Numbered from the stretch's first letter, positions 33,651-45,933 are shown. The stretch is DNA of 64,000 nucleotides from Monosiga brevicollis MX1 (GCF_000002865.3 NW_001865045.1:365545-429544), one strand, 5' to 3'. The notes: a model not told the origin generated them from the sequence alone. A program made the numbers and translations.

Positions 33651-36363
33651 ATGGAGGGGTTGGAGCGACGGTGGCCAATGTGGTCGCTGCTGGTGCTGGT
33701 GGCCTTGGTGCCGACCAACGTCGCGGCGTGGCCGCTCAGCGCTGCTGGTACGATGGCTGCCGCGATGCTTGGCCTCTCGAACAGCTAACCTGCGTGTGCT
33801 GCGCACGGGCACACCAGTCTTGACCGGACAATGCTTGACCGGCCACAATAGACGTCATGCAACCTCGCATTCGCCGCGCTGATGACACTTGTGTCAACGG
33901 ATCAACGCCCGTGCCAGACAACACTGCATGGTCCGTTCGTGTCGACCACTTGGCGCGCCCCGTGCTCGCTGTGCACCGCCTGTGATGGCCTGGCTCAACT
34001 TGTCCCTGAACGTGAACAGTGACGATGGCAATAACAAGACCATTGGCGACGTGTGTCGCGGTGGTGAGAACCAAATCGTAACCCCGCCCGCTGTCGCCTT
34101 CCTGCTCGTTGGTCACTCGACCTGCCTCAAACGTGTTGTGTTTTACCAAACGACCCTGTCCCGAATCAACATTTAGGCGTTTGCAACGCCGGCAAATGCA
34201 TCGGTGTAGTGTACGAGGGCGAATGTCGTGCCGACTGCCCGGACGGGCTCGTGCGCGATCGAATCTATTGTGTCACCCTCAAGCCCGAGTGTGGCGATTT
34301 CTGCATCGAATGCACCTCAGACAACACAGCCTGCGCTCGCTGTGAATACTCCAAAGTACACCCAGGCTTGACGCTTGCCTACTGCTGCCCCCATGCTGTT
34401 CCTTTTGACAGAGCTCATTTCCAATTTTCACACGCCATGATTTTCCTGCAGCTACTTGACGATGGCGTATGCGGAGACGAATGTCGAGCAAAAGCCAAGG
34501 ATGGCACCAGCCTGTCAGTTGACTGGACCGCCATGAGACCTTTGCACGACCCTGCACTCCCCAGCAGCCAACGCGGGTCTGCCTCCACATGCTTGTGCTC
34601 ACTGACATGAAAAAAAAACGTGTTGCACAGCTACAACAGTACTCTCGAGGGCAAATTTTGCCGATCCGTGCCTGAAGCATCAAGCAAGAACAACGACGAC
34701 GGTGCGCACTCTCTCGGACATCATCCCCTCTGTGCTGCTGCTGCTGCTTTGAGCTCGACTTGACCTGAACAAGCAGCAAGCAGCAACGCCTCGTACCTCA
34801 CTGCTTTGTGTGTCTCTGTCCGGCTCTTGTCAACCTCGTGGGGGGTAGACATGATGCTCTACATTATTATTGGTTGTGGCGTGGCGGGTTTTTTGATTCT
34901 GTTGGCCCTTGTGCTGTGCTGCATTGAGCGGCGACGTAAACGACAGTTTGACTTGGTTGGAGAAACCTTCCGCCCTGCATGTGCGTAATGTCGTTGCGCA
35001 CTTGTGGCCATACATGCATCTGAAGACCTGGACTCAGGGTGAGCTGCAGACCTGCTCGGCCAACTCACTGCCACGACCATTTTGATTTGTCACAGTTGTG
35101 GCTGAAGCCCCCACCAGCATTGCACTCAACCCCGTGCCGATGGACACTCGCGGCTCCGGCCCTTCCTTTGATGAGCCAGTGGCTTCGACCTCGGCGACTG
35201 CTGTTCCGCAGTATGTTTCGTGCGATCCGGAAGTGGAGACAAATGGCCTGCTCGCTCAATCATATAGCGCGGAGATGAAGGAGCAAGGGGGATGAGCGTG
35301 AGAGATGGAGTGGCGAGGCAGCAGAACGGACCACGCGGTTGCCGTTTTGTTGCTGTTTCTGTCGATGTTTTTTTGTTTTGTTTTTCGAATTGTTTGACCG
35401 AGTGCATCTTCTTCTCTAGGCCTGGAATGTACTACGATGACGTGACAGCAGTCTCCATCAAGGACCGGAATCAGGTATGGTCTGGTCGGGCACGGTCTAA
35501 CATAGCCTTGTTGCAACGACAAGGCTGCATTCACTCTTTCTGGTCTTCTTGTTTGTTGTGATCCCAATCATGACAACAGTGGAAGCAGACCATGCGCAAG
35601 GCAGCTGGCAAATCGCGCAAGCTGCTGGACATTGACCTCATTCCCGACGCTACGATCGAGCACATAATCGATGCAGTGCCCGTGGCCACGTTGGGTGTGT
35701 CACCTGGTGGCCTATGGCCTTTCAGACGATGTACATGTCAATCCACCCATTTTCATGAACCCCGCTGCTTTCTTGGCCAGACGACGAGCAAGCAACTCAC
35801 ATCTTCCGCCAGCTGGACACGCTTCGCCCTGATCGCGGAACCTTTGCCGTCATCCTCAAGGAAATGCAGTATAAGCGCGAGCAGACGTGAGTTCATCAGG
35901 GAGTTTGTTTTGACAGCCAACCTAATTTGGCCTTCGAGTTGACATTGCGAATCACCGCTAATGAGCTGGAGCGTTGACGCTTGTGGCTGTGTTGAGTCAG
36001 TGTGGGATTGTGCTGGCTGACGATGTGCTCTGTGTCACTCAACCTTGCCTCTGATAATTCGGAACTTGATCGTGGTGCCGCAGACCCAGTGCTGGACGAG
36101 CCAAATATGAGACGATCGTGGCAGATTTGACACGTTTTCTTCGGCTCTTTCGGATGCGAACGGATGCACGCGAGTTTCCTGCTGACACGGCGCGCCTCAT
36201 GCAGTGGGCTCAGGTGCGAAGCGGAAGCAGACGCCTGCCTTGTCTCAGACCTGTCACTCCGAGATGCAATCACTTGTTGCCTCTCGGTGAATGTTTGTGG
36301 GTGTAGAAAATGCTGGACAAATACTTGACCGTGCGGGCGCAGCGCGCCAAGGCAACGGCTTGA
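33651..36363 (+). CDS. Orphan single-pass receptor-like membrane protein with a Cys-rich ectodomain
   Basis: Exon 1 starts ATGGAGGGG at 33651 and encodes a clear signal peptide (WSLLVLVALVPTNVAA). An ectodomain exon from about 34176 to 34353 is cysteine-rich in a furin-like/growth-factor-receptor spacing (CNAGKC, CRADCPDG, CGDFCIECTSDNTACARC). Two small exons with more Cys follow, then one transmembrane helix (YIIIGCGVAGFLILLALVLC) and the stop-transfer ERRRKR. The cytoplasmic tail is about 220 residues over six or so exons: a Ser/Pro linker, then GMYYDDVTAVSIKDRNQ, WKQTMRKAAGKSRKLLDIDL, FRQLDTLRPDRGTFAVILKE, and a basic helical end ETIVADLTRFLRLFRMR. It has no kinase, phosphatase or SH2 motifs, and I recognise no family. 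The exon joining ectodomain pieces near 33890-34020 is not settled. One intron (35283-35419) appears to use a GC donor. Confidence 0.75.
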
Positions 36364-36977
36364 GAAGATGTGCCGCAGGTTCAAGTATCTTGGTCCAACT
36401 CTGCCATGTCATCTGCTGTGTCTCCTCCTCCTCTGTGATGACACACTGTTTACGATTTGGCCATGGCAGGCCATTATCGATTTGTTGATCGTTCTGAGCG
36501 AGTCGCCTCATTTTTTGTTTCCGCAACCTATGTTCGTGTTTGCGTCCGTGTCTCCGTTGGTATGTCAAGGGCTCTTCGCTCGCAAAGGCCGTAGTCCCTT
36601 TAGCTCTGCCAAATTTTTCTTTCCACGTGAAATTTGTTCTAAACGGTTTTTTTGATGTAGTAATCCAACGCCATTATTTACCCGTGCAGACAGCAGCGCT
36701 CTGTGTGGCCGCTTCTTCATCACTGTGCCTGCACAGGCGCGTGCATGTTCCTCTCGTCACCTTCCCTGTTCGGGGTGCATCCTCATCCAAAGTCCATCTG
36801 CACTGCACTGCTTGTAACAATGATTTCAACAACAAAAAGCTTTAGCTTGAACACACACACACAATTCCAATTTCGTGCTTCACATTCAGATGAAACCGGA
36901 TGGATGACCATCACTTGGGAAGATCGAGGCGTGGCAGTCTTGTGAGAGTCAGAGGTGGTCGGGCCTGAGCTTCAGGG
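36364..36977. other. Gap between the receptor-like gene and METTL22
   Basis: About 600 bases, T-rich in the middle, with a short ACACAC run near 36850. No exon was found. It contains the 3' flank of one gene and the promoter of the next, which reads the same way. Confidence 0.6.
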
Positions 36978-38029
36978 ATGGCTGAGGATAGAGTCGCGTC
37001 GGAATCACAACGGCAGCTTCTTGACAATTTGGAGCAGTCGCCATCACCAGGCCACCAACGTTTACGTCTAAAGTTCTGGCCCACTCGCACGCCAGCGGCG
37101 CGCAAGCCGGACTGGGTGTTTAATATCGCCTGCCATGCGGCAAGCACAGTATCCGAGGTTGGTTTACAGGTCTGGGGTGGTGCGCTCCTCCTCTGTGACC
37201 ATCTATTGAGCCAACCCGAGTGCGTGGCTGGTCAAACAATCTTGGAACTGGGTGCGGGTACGGGCCTATGCACCCTGCTGGCCGCTGCGCTGGGTGCCCG
37301 AGCCGCTTATGCCACGGACATTGGTGAACGCGTCTTGGCGAATTTGATCCGCAATGTTACACTCAATGAAGCACTCTGGGACCCAAGCAAGACGCATGTC
37401 CATGTACGCGATGTGAACTGGCTGTGCCCTCCACGGTCGCTGACGAATCAAGCTGAAGCCTTGCATCCGCCGGCCAAGCGCGTATGCCGCCCCACCCAGT
37501 TTGACTGGACGGCCGCTGACACGGCCGTGCTCCGCGCTCATCCAGCGGTTGTGCTGGCGGCCGATGGTACGCTGTTGCCCACATACATGCTTTCCTCGCG
37601 CACCAATGCCTTACTCGAATGTTCGACCGTCCCCCAATCCGCAGTGGCGTATCTCGACGATGCCACCTACGCCTTTGCCGACTTGTTGGCATCCCTGTTC
37701 GAACAGAATTTGGCCACATGTTGTTATCTTGCCGTTGAGAAGCGGTGCGTCATGCAATTACCGGGACGCGCTTGTTGAGAGCGTGTGACAGGGGACGGGG
37801 ATCAGCGCTACTGTGGGAAGTGACTTATTGTAACTGCGGCTTGTGCACATGGCCCAGCATCAACTTCCTGCTTGATCGACTGGATGTCGGTGCACCCAAT
37901 TATGAGCATTTGGAAGCTGCAGTTTTGGCAAGCCCGCGCTTCAAGAGTCGTCAGCTCGAGCCGGCAACAATTCCATCGCACGTCCGCGGATGGGACCGCG
38001 CGCCTGAACTGGTGTGTGGGGTGGCCTGA
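36978..38029 (+). CDS. METTL22: Methyltransferase-like protein 22 (protein lysine methyltransferase)
   Basis: A family-16 methyltransferase; the human protein methylates the DNA-associated factor KIN17. Two exons, 36978-37744 and 37858-38029, join in phase 2 and give 312 aa. After a variable N-terminus come VGLQVWGGALLLCDHLLSQ and the SAM-binding motif I TILELGAGTGLCTLLAAALG, then YATDIGERVLANLIRNVTLN. DWTAADTAVLRAHPAVVLAADG corresponds to motif post-II, where the D-x-D/D-x-Y region usually follows VV(L/I)AADV(V/I)YD; here the stretch is ADGTLL. The exon join yields CYLAVEKR then INFLLDRLDVGAPNYEHLEA, matching human VAVEKRLNFTLRHLDVTCEAYDHF. That join confirms the splice and the orthology. 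Confidence 0.9.
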
Positions 38030-38291
38030 TGTGAAGGTGCCTTAAAATCTGCCCACTGTGCACTGCACTCATAACCGCGTGCACGCTGTCACATGCCCAA
38101 CGTCATACCTCGTCAGGAGCTGTGGATTGTGCAGCCTCGGACTTGAAGGGCCTCGCAAATCGATTCACCAGCCCTCTCACTGCGGGAATGAGTGATAAGT
38201 TAGAGTTGTTATCGTCTTTTTTCATTTTATTTCTTTTTTCGCTCTGAATTCGATTTATCCAACCCCAAGCCCAGGTCTTGCTATCAACTAC

Positions 38292-40225
38292 TCAGTCGCG
38301 CGGGAAGAAGTCGGCTTGGGCCAGAGGGCTATGGAACCTTTGCCAGCGCTGCAACACGGGGCTCAACACCGGCAGAGTGATTTCGTGAGCAGGGGTTGTT
38401 TTGTTTGCCTGCTCCTTTTCCGCCTGGGACGAATGTCGGTGTAGTTCCTGCTGCAGCTCCCAGCAACAGGCGGCCACGTGACCAGCAGTCAAATCAGGGG
38501 CGCTCTGCAAGACGCGCAGCAGCTCTGGGAGAACAGCCTCGGCAAGTGTAATGGTTGGGCCCAGGGTCGCTCGGATGATAGACTGAACATCGTCTGGCCC
38601 TGGCCGAGTAATCACTTCACAAACCTCGAATCGCCCTGCACCAGCAGACACAAGAAAAGGCGTGAACATGAACATTTGAACATCAACAGGGCCGTGCGTG
38701 AGCCTGTGGCATTGCCTTGGCTCAGCGCCTGTTGCCATGCGAGTAGGTACCTGGGCGAAGCAGGGCCGAGTCCAAGTCTGCTGGGGCTTGGCGAGTGGTG
38801 CCGAGATAAAAGACTTGGGAGCGACCTTCGATCCCATCCATTTCATTTAACATCTGGCTGAGCGCCCGCGCCTCGACGCCGCTGGTTGCTTCGCTGGTTG
38901 CTCCGCCGCGCGAATGGCCCACAACGTCCACGTTGTCAAGAAAAAGGATACAAGGCTGTGCCGCCGCTGCTGCAGCAAAGCAGCGACGAATATTGCCCTC
39001 GGTTTCACCTAGATAGGGGCTGAGTAGTTCCACGGCATTAACGCTGAGACACGGCAGACCGCTGGCCGTGGCCAAACATTCGGCCAATGCAGTCTTGCCA
39101 CTGCCCGATGGGCCAGAGAGTAAAAGGCCTGAGGGTGGTGTCTCAGCTTGTGTCGCCAGCATGCGAGCCACTTCGCTGCAGCGCTGATGCAGAGCGTCGT
39201 ATCTAGCGTTTGCGATGGGTGTCCCGGTCAAACAGCAGGCCGCGTGAGCCAACGCAACCCGTGTGGGGAGGAGAGGTTCAAAGGCCAAGGGGCCAAGGAA
39301 TGCAACGTTGACGAAAAGTAGGGGGCACATACCCACGAATGGTCTGCCACGGGCGGCGGTGATGAATGAGCTTTGCAGAACCCACGGTGATGGAGCGAAG
39401 CTTTGAGCTGGCCAGCGCGACTAAATCCACGCCAGCTTGCCCGGGTGATGCCTCGGGCATCTTGGCGGCCTCTGGGTGCAGGGTCGCCGCCAGATGGTAG
39501 GTGCCGAGTAGACGGGTGAGGTCGAGCAGATTAAACCCAGGACTATGCTGCGCTAGTTGCTGAGCTATGCTGATGTTGTGCAGGGCAGCTTGGAAGAAAC
39601 TGGCACGGTCCACAAAGGTCAGCGGCGGCGCTTGAATACAGCGTTGCAGACATGGCACCTCAAGAAGGGGCTTGGCGATGCGGGCTGGTCGGGTAGCTGT
39701 TGCCAAGCAGATCCATCCAGGCGGGAGACGAAGTAGCAAAGCGGCCAGCCGTGCCTGCTCCTCGACCGTCGAAACTGTGTAGTCAAGGTCGTCCAGAACC
39801 AAGGTTCGTGGTGGGTCGTCCGCTGTCTTAAGCGCCTCCTGCGATGCGTGAGAGTGAGGCGAGCGAACACCGACCAAATTGGAGCGAGGCAGGAGTGCAG
39901 GTGGCCAAGGCATCCGACCTCGATAGTAAGAAGAAGATTATCGGCCGTTCGGTGCTGTTCCTTGAGGTCCAACCAGAGGGTCGCTGGCAGGTCGGGTCGG
40001 GAGCGCAGCAGGGCGCGGACGGCGGTTGTCTGGCAGCGGCATTGAGCAAGCCAAGTCAAGGTCGGTCACCGACAATAACGGCCCAAAATACAGATCCTTC
40101 ACGGCACAAACCTTGCCCCCCGCCACATTGGCCACGACCAACAACCCCTGCCCCAGCGGCAGCGCCTGCAACAATCGCGCCAACGGGCTCTGCCATCGCT
40201 CCCCCTCCACCGCCGCCGCCGCCAT
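38292..40225 (-). CDS. Divergent two-domain AAA ATPase, perhaps PEX1-like
   Basis: Start MAAAAVEGERW at 40225; stop at 38292. A first AAA-like domain lacks a recognisable P-loop but keeps a Walker B-like LVLDDLD and a following ICLATATRP strand. The second domain has a good P-loop (GLLLSGPSGSGKTALAE), ELLSPYLGETEGNIRRCFAAA, Walker B ILFLDNVD, a DGIEGRSQVFYLGTTR strand, and ALLRPGRFE. The Walker B glutamate, needed for hydrolysis, reads asparagine. LDDLD in domain 1 and the overall order recall PEX1, the peroxisomal receptor-export ATPase. However, at roughly 550-600 residues it is about half that length, and the AFG2B/SPATA5L1 group is an alternative. It is divergently arranged with the xylosidase gene. 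Confidence 0.65.
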
Positions 40226-40454
40226 CGCTCCCCGTGTGTCCTCGATTCGTGCTGGATCGTCTGACAAATAATGCTGACATTGGCTCCGAGATTGGCTGTT
40301 TCTGCTATTGTTGGAGATGATGGTTCTTTTGCAGATGTCGGCTGATGCTAAAGGTATTGATAAGGGATTAGAGTGATGAGTAACTGTCGTAGATCTGAAA
40401 GGTTATTGCTGCCTCTCGTTTGCTCATTTTTTTTTTTCTCTTTTTCAGTGAACC
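40226..40454. promoter_or_regulatory. 229-base divergent promoter region, AAA ATPase / beta-xylosidase
   Basis: The two start codons (40225 on minus, 40455 on plus) face away from each other across only 229 bases, so both promoters and 5' leaders must fit here. A pyrimidine tract (T9 then CTCTTTTTCAG) ends 10 bases before the xylosidase ATG and looks like a 3' splice site. A 5' UTR intron or trans-splice acceptor is possible. Confidence 0.55.
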
Positions 40455-43400
40455 ATGGCAAGCCAGTGGCGGTGGCCGGCTCGGGTGGCCGTGCTGTGGG
40501 CCCTCTTGGCCCATGTGCGCGCGCAGACTTTGGATCGCAATACTGTGACCATGGATACTCGTGCCTGTCTGCCCCCCCATGATGCCTATGACTTTTGCAA
40601 CACCCAGCTGACCATTGAAGATCGTGTCACGGTACGACGTGCCAAGCAAATCTGAACCCAAACACTCTACCAGCAACCCGGCTGGCGCTCACCCCATTGC
40701 TTGACCATGTTTCGCGTGCCCATTGGGTGGATGCAGTCGCTCATCTCACTGATTCACGATGACGAGAAGCCGCCGCTGCTGACCGCCCGCGAAGGTGTGT
40801 AGTCTGTGTGTGCCGCATGCTATCTGGACCGACAACGCCATGTCATTCGGCACCTCCCCGATATCACTAGGTGGTGGTGGTAGCCCCGGCCCTCCGGGCA
40901 ACGTGTCCCGCATTGGCCTGCCCGAGTATGACTGGGTGAGTCTGTGGGTATGACAAGGATGCCCCGACGAAGAAGCACTGAGGAGCTATGCACCCTTTTT
41001 GACTCATGACATCCTCAACCTCGCACGCACATGAGCAGGGCATGAACGCGATCCATGGCGTTCAGTCATCCTGCATCAAGGATGACGATGGCACCGTGTA
41101 TTGCCCAACCAGCTTTCCCAACCCAGTCAACTATGGTTTCACTTGGAACTACTCGGCCTACTTGGAGCTTGGCCGCATCATTGGCGTCGAGACGCGCGCG
41201 CTCTGGCTGGCCGGTGCCGTTGAAGCCTCAACTTGGTCTGGACGCCCGCATATTGGCCTGGATACCTGGTACGGGAAAGCCATCTTTCTGTCGCGTTGAG
41301 CAGAGCACGGATCATATTTGGCTGCCACTGTGGCCTCACCCCATCTTTAAACTGGCCAGCGCTCACCAGCTTGCCGTGCACACACAGGTCTCCCAATATC
41401 AACATTGCTCGTAGTCCCCTGTGGGGCCGCAACCAGGAAGTGCCGGGCGAGGATCCCTTCATGAATGGTCAATTCGGCAAGGCTTACACCCTTGGCCTGC
41501 AAGGCGATGACGATACTTATCTCCAAGCAATTGTCACCCTCAAGCGTAAGCGCGCGCCCGGTCGCGCACCAGCCCGTACACCGGATGCGGCTTGATCAAG
41601 AGTCGGGCTGGTGTATGAAACCGTTTGATTCTTTGCGGTCTTTGACCCTCATTCCTTGACGCTTGGGGGTCCTCTGATAGATTGGGATGCATACAGCCTT
41701 GAGGACAGCGATGGGGCAACGCGCCACAACTTCAATGCCATTGTCTCCAACTTCTCTCTCATGGACACCTATTGGCCTGCCTTTCGCGTCGCTGTGACCG
41801 AGGGCAAGGCCAAGGGTGTCATGTGCAGCTACAACGCCGTCAATGGCATTCCCACTTGCGCCCACCCGCTCCTCCGCACCGTCCTTCGTGATCTATGGAA
41901 ATTTGACGGCTATGTCTCAAGGTACCCAAGCACAAGCGCTCGCCTATACTCGGCGCAAACGGCCCGATCCCTCGTCCTGATGATGCACCCATGCCTCTCA
42001 AATTGCTTGTGCTTTGGTCCAGTGACACTGGTGCGGTAGAAGACATTTCCGACAACCACAAGTATACGCCCTCCTGGGCAACGGCGGCCTGTGCTGCCAT
42101 CCGCGACGGGCAGACGGACATTGACAGTGGTGCCGTCTACATGAAATCACTGCTACAGGGCGTGTCCGAGGGGCATTGTCGCATGGAAGATGTCGATAAT
42201 GCCTTGCGCAACACGCTTCGTTTGCGCTTTGAGCTGGGTCTCTTTGACCCCGTTGAGAATCAGTCGTACTGGCACGTACGTCCAGCTTGTATCGATCCGT
42301 CGCGCCACAACTTGACACAATACACACTGCGCCCTCGTGCCTGCCTTGCGTTTTGGCCTCGACCACTCGTCTCAATCTTCATCACACATTGGATCACCTC
42401 CATCCTCAGGTTCCGCTGGCCGCAGTTAATACCAATGCCTCGCGAGCTACTAACATGCTCCACACCCTCGAAAGCATGGTACTGCTTCAGAACAAGAACA
42501 ACGTGCTCCCCCTCGCCTCGAGTCAGTACCTGCCGTGCCATCGCAAACAAAGATAACAATGTCCATCTAGATGGCAATCTGGTCTTAAATGCGCCCTGTT
42601 ACATTTCGGCACCCAGATACCAAGGTGGCTTTGATTGGCCCACACGCCAAGGCTCAGGAGGACATGGTGGGCAACTACCTCGGCCAACTTTGCCCCGACA
42701 ACAACTTTGACTGCGTGGTCAGCCCCCACGATGTATGTCACCAAATACTGCGACCCAAACAAAGAAGGGACGCAACCGCACAGCCTGCCTCTGTTGTGTG
42801 CCTGATTCGTTTGTGAATCTTGCCGTGTGACGTGTAGGCACTTGTTTCCATCCTTGGTACCGATGCCGTGACCTATGCTCCAGGCACCAACGTCACCACG
42901 TGTAGCCAGTCCCACATTGACGAGGCAGTGTCAGTGGCCACCGCTGCTGACGTTGCCGTCCTCATGCTGGGCATCGACGAGTCGATCGAGGCAGAGTCCA
43001 ATGATCGCAAAAGCATTGATCTCCCAGAGTGCCAGCACCAACTGGCCAGTGCCATCTTTGCTGTTGGCAAGCCCACCGTGATCGTGCTTCTGAATGGTGG
43101 CATGCTGGCCATTGAGAATGAGAAGCAACAGGCTGATGCCATCATTGAGGGTGCGCCGCATGGCTTTCCCCGTCATGAAATGCTCAGTCTACTGATCCTG
43201 TCCGCTGACCTTGAACCCCTTGTCATGCCTGTGCGCAGCTGGCTACCCAGGCTTTTACGGTGGCACGGCCATTGCTCAGACACTGACCGGCCAGAACGAG
43301 CACCTCGGCGGTAAGCTAGGCGATGGATATCGCGTTGCTGTGCAGAACCGATGGCTTGCAAATACTACTCTGAACATGACTCACCCACGAAGCGTGCTTC

Positions 43401-44555
43401 TCTTGCCTTCTTTCATAATCCTTAGGCAAACTCAGTTACACTGTCTACCCCGCAGACTACATCAACTGGATCAACATGTCCGACATGGAGATGACCAGCG
43501 GGCCCGGGCGGACTTATCGCTACTACAAGAACGAAACGCTGTGGTATGTATGAACAACTTCATTGTAGCAGGAACTCTAGCCCATGGCTCTCACTTGATC
43601 TGGCTGCGGTGACGTGTGGGGATTTACAGGACTTTTGGCTGGGGCTTGAGCTACACTTCCTTCTCTTTCACAGGGCCTTCCACTTTTAACTTTGACTTTG
43701 TGACTGGCAACCAAGACTTGTCTGAGACATTCAACTTTACCGTTCGTTGCGCACGCCTGCTGGGGCATCCATACTGGCCCAGAAGTGTTTTTGACCCGAC
43801 ACAATCCTACGCTTCCCGTACCCTAGGTGACCAACACCGGCAACAAAACGGGTGACACCGTGCTGCAGTTCTACATGGTGCCAGATAGCTTGGATGTGCG
43901 CCAGCACCCGGTACGAGGCGCCATGTCCTGTTGGAACAAGAGTGGAAGCTGAAGTACCAAATCAGACCCCCCTTGTCCGGGCGAGCGTATTTCTCGCTAC
44001 TCACTCTGCGCGGTGGGTACCTGGCACGTTGATAGCTCATCCAGCAGTTGATCGGCTTCCAGCGCGTACATTTGGCTGCGGGCGCGAAGACGATTGTGCC
44101 GTACGTATTCGCAGCTCGGATCATCCGATGGTTTTCCCCAACTGGCCTTGCTGCACTCATGTATGATCGCCTGGGCATGCTCAGGTTTGAACTCAAGTCT
44201 TCCCACTTCAATTTGGTGGCCCCGGAGAGCGGTGACCGCATCGCCACGCCAGGCACCTACCAACTTGTCGTGCACGAGGGTGATCCCAGTCAGGTATGCG
44301 ATGGGACACCGCCAGCCGTACGGAAGCAAACAGCAAGGCCCGAGTTGATAGTGCCGATCAGCCTTTTTTTCGATAAAAGCAAAAAGCACAAGCAGTCATG
44401 GCGCTTGCCCTTGTTTTACTCTTCACTTTTCCTGCTTGTCACCCCCTCACGGTCCTCGCATCTGTGCTTCACCTGAGTAGGCCAAGGTCTTCATGGTGCG
44501 CAGCACCGGTGCTGAGACGGTCATTGAAACCTTCCCGACTGTGTCCACGGCTTAG
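40455..44555 (+). CDS. Secreted beta-D-xylosidase-like enzyme, glycoside hydrolase family 3
   Basis: It should release xylose (or arabinose/glucose) from the non-reducing ends of hemicellulose oligomers. Exon 1 (40455-40631) encodes a signal peptide (VAVLWALLAHVRA). Following exons give GLPEYDWGMNAIHGVQSSC, GFTWNYSAYLELGRIIGVE, NIARSPLWGRNQEVPGEDP, GVMCSYNAVNGIPTC, and then SDTGAVEDI. That last block contains the aspartate nucleophile of GH3. Later come NTLRLRFELGLFDP, VALIGPHAKAQEDMVGNYLG, AVLMLGIDESIEAE, FGWGLSYTSFSF and TVLQFYMVPD. The final exon, after an AG at about 44480, is AKVFMVRSTGAETVIETF and stops at 44553-44555. At least ten introns. The catalytic domain, the second alpha/beta domain and the fibronectin-like C-terminal domain are all represented. 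Confidence 0.92.
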
Positions 44556-44836
44556 CTACATACCGCCTGCAACAGTGCCCTTGCCGTTGGACATTAGATC
44601 AACGCGAAAGCCACGACCTGCCCACTTCTACGATGCATCAACTGATACAGGCTTGCCCGTTCAGGTCCAAGTTGGTGCAAATTGGCTGACCAGCATCAAG
44701 TCGATGCCGTCGGTTTTCGCTTGTGCAAATTGATCCATGACGGCCCTTCCCCGGCGCAAAAGCGGCTTCAGCCCTTGATCTTAAGCGGGCAGCCTCGACT
44801 TTGACCAGTTTGTAACCCATGAGAACGCCGATGCAG

Positions 44837-45827
44837 TCAAGCTGGAGGCTGCAGCTGATCCCAGCCGACAAGCTGCAGGCCCCGCGCCCGCAAGGCAGCA
44901 GGGAGAGCCACGCTCATGGCCTGTAAACAGTGAGCCTCGTGCAATCGGTCTGAGCTTTGGCTGAAATCATCGGGTATCTATGCACGCGCACGGTCATGGT
45001 TGTAAGAAGTGAGGTTGGTGCAACTAGTCAGGGCCTTTGAGAGCATGCCACCGCACCTGACCATGACATCCGGCAGGCTCGTCAGGTTCTGCCCGGGGCT
45101 GGCCAGGATGAGTCATGAGCTCAATGGAAAAGGAACGATCTTGAGGCTGCAGCGCGAGGGCGCGCTGCGCATCACGACACTGATCGAGTTGTTGAAGAAT
45201 TCCTTCCAAGTTGAGCGCAGGACCCATCAGGGTCAGACCCAGGAAGGCACGAGTTGACAAAACCTCATGATCACGATGGGCGATTGCCCAGACAGCGACT
45301 TGTCGAAGATAGGGCGAGAGACTCGCAACCGATTCCGTGGGATTGGGCTCGGGCCAGCGCAACGGCAGCTGTCGCACCCGGCAAAAATCTTGCATGGCGC
45401 CGTGGATACCGGGAAAGACCTGGATGTGGTTGTGGCCATCCAAATAACGGGGCGGATGACCAATAGTTGCACTGAAGCGTGCATACTGCTGCTCCAGCTC
45501 AGCCACAACCTCACGCTGCAACTCCAGCATGGCCGCAGTATTGTCTGACAGGCGCTTCACGTAATCAAAAAGACCTTGCTTACCCCGGAACAGGCCGTCC
45601 CCGCCACCCACAAGCCGCGGCAGCGCTGCCGCCCCACAAACAGGTTTGCCCTCGGTCAAATTGAAGTGGAGGCCCAAGCAGGCACCAGTGAAGAGCTGTT
45701 GCCCAAAGCTGACTCCATTTACAAGTAGAGACACATTCCGCACGACCCCTACACGCACGCATTCGGCAATGGCAGCGTCCCGACTCGCACTGTAGCCGCC
45801 ATCATCCGCCGTCACGAGCATCGACAT
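44837..45827 (-). CDS. YDJC: YdjC-type carbohydrate deacetylase, 303 aa
   Basis: YdjC/ChbG enzymes remove acetyl groups from chitooligosaccharides or related N-acetylated sugars. Two exons join in phase: 45827-45057 and 44977-44837. Metal and catalytic motifs are all visible: LVTADDGGYSASRDAAI (the ADD block), GLHFNLTEGKP and YLDGHNHIQVFP (metal histidines), SIELMTHPG, and in the second exon DDFSQSSDRLHE. The N-terminus MSML is short and no cleavable signal is obvious from this start. The open frame continues upstream as a hydrophobic stretch (LLFNLLVQFLIFI) without an ATG before it meets the tRNA gene, so a cytosolic product is likeliest. It is convergent with the GH3 xylosidase (282 bases between stops). 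Confidence 0.9.
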
Positions 45828-45933
45828 GATGAAGATGAGAAACTGGACAAGCAGATTGAACAATAGCCGTCTCAGCCAGAATGACTGATTTTTTTTATAT
45901 AGAGTTTTTCTTCCAAGACTACATAAGCGTACT

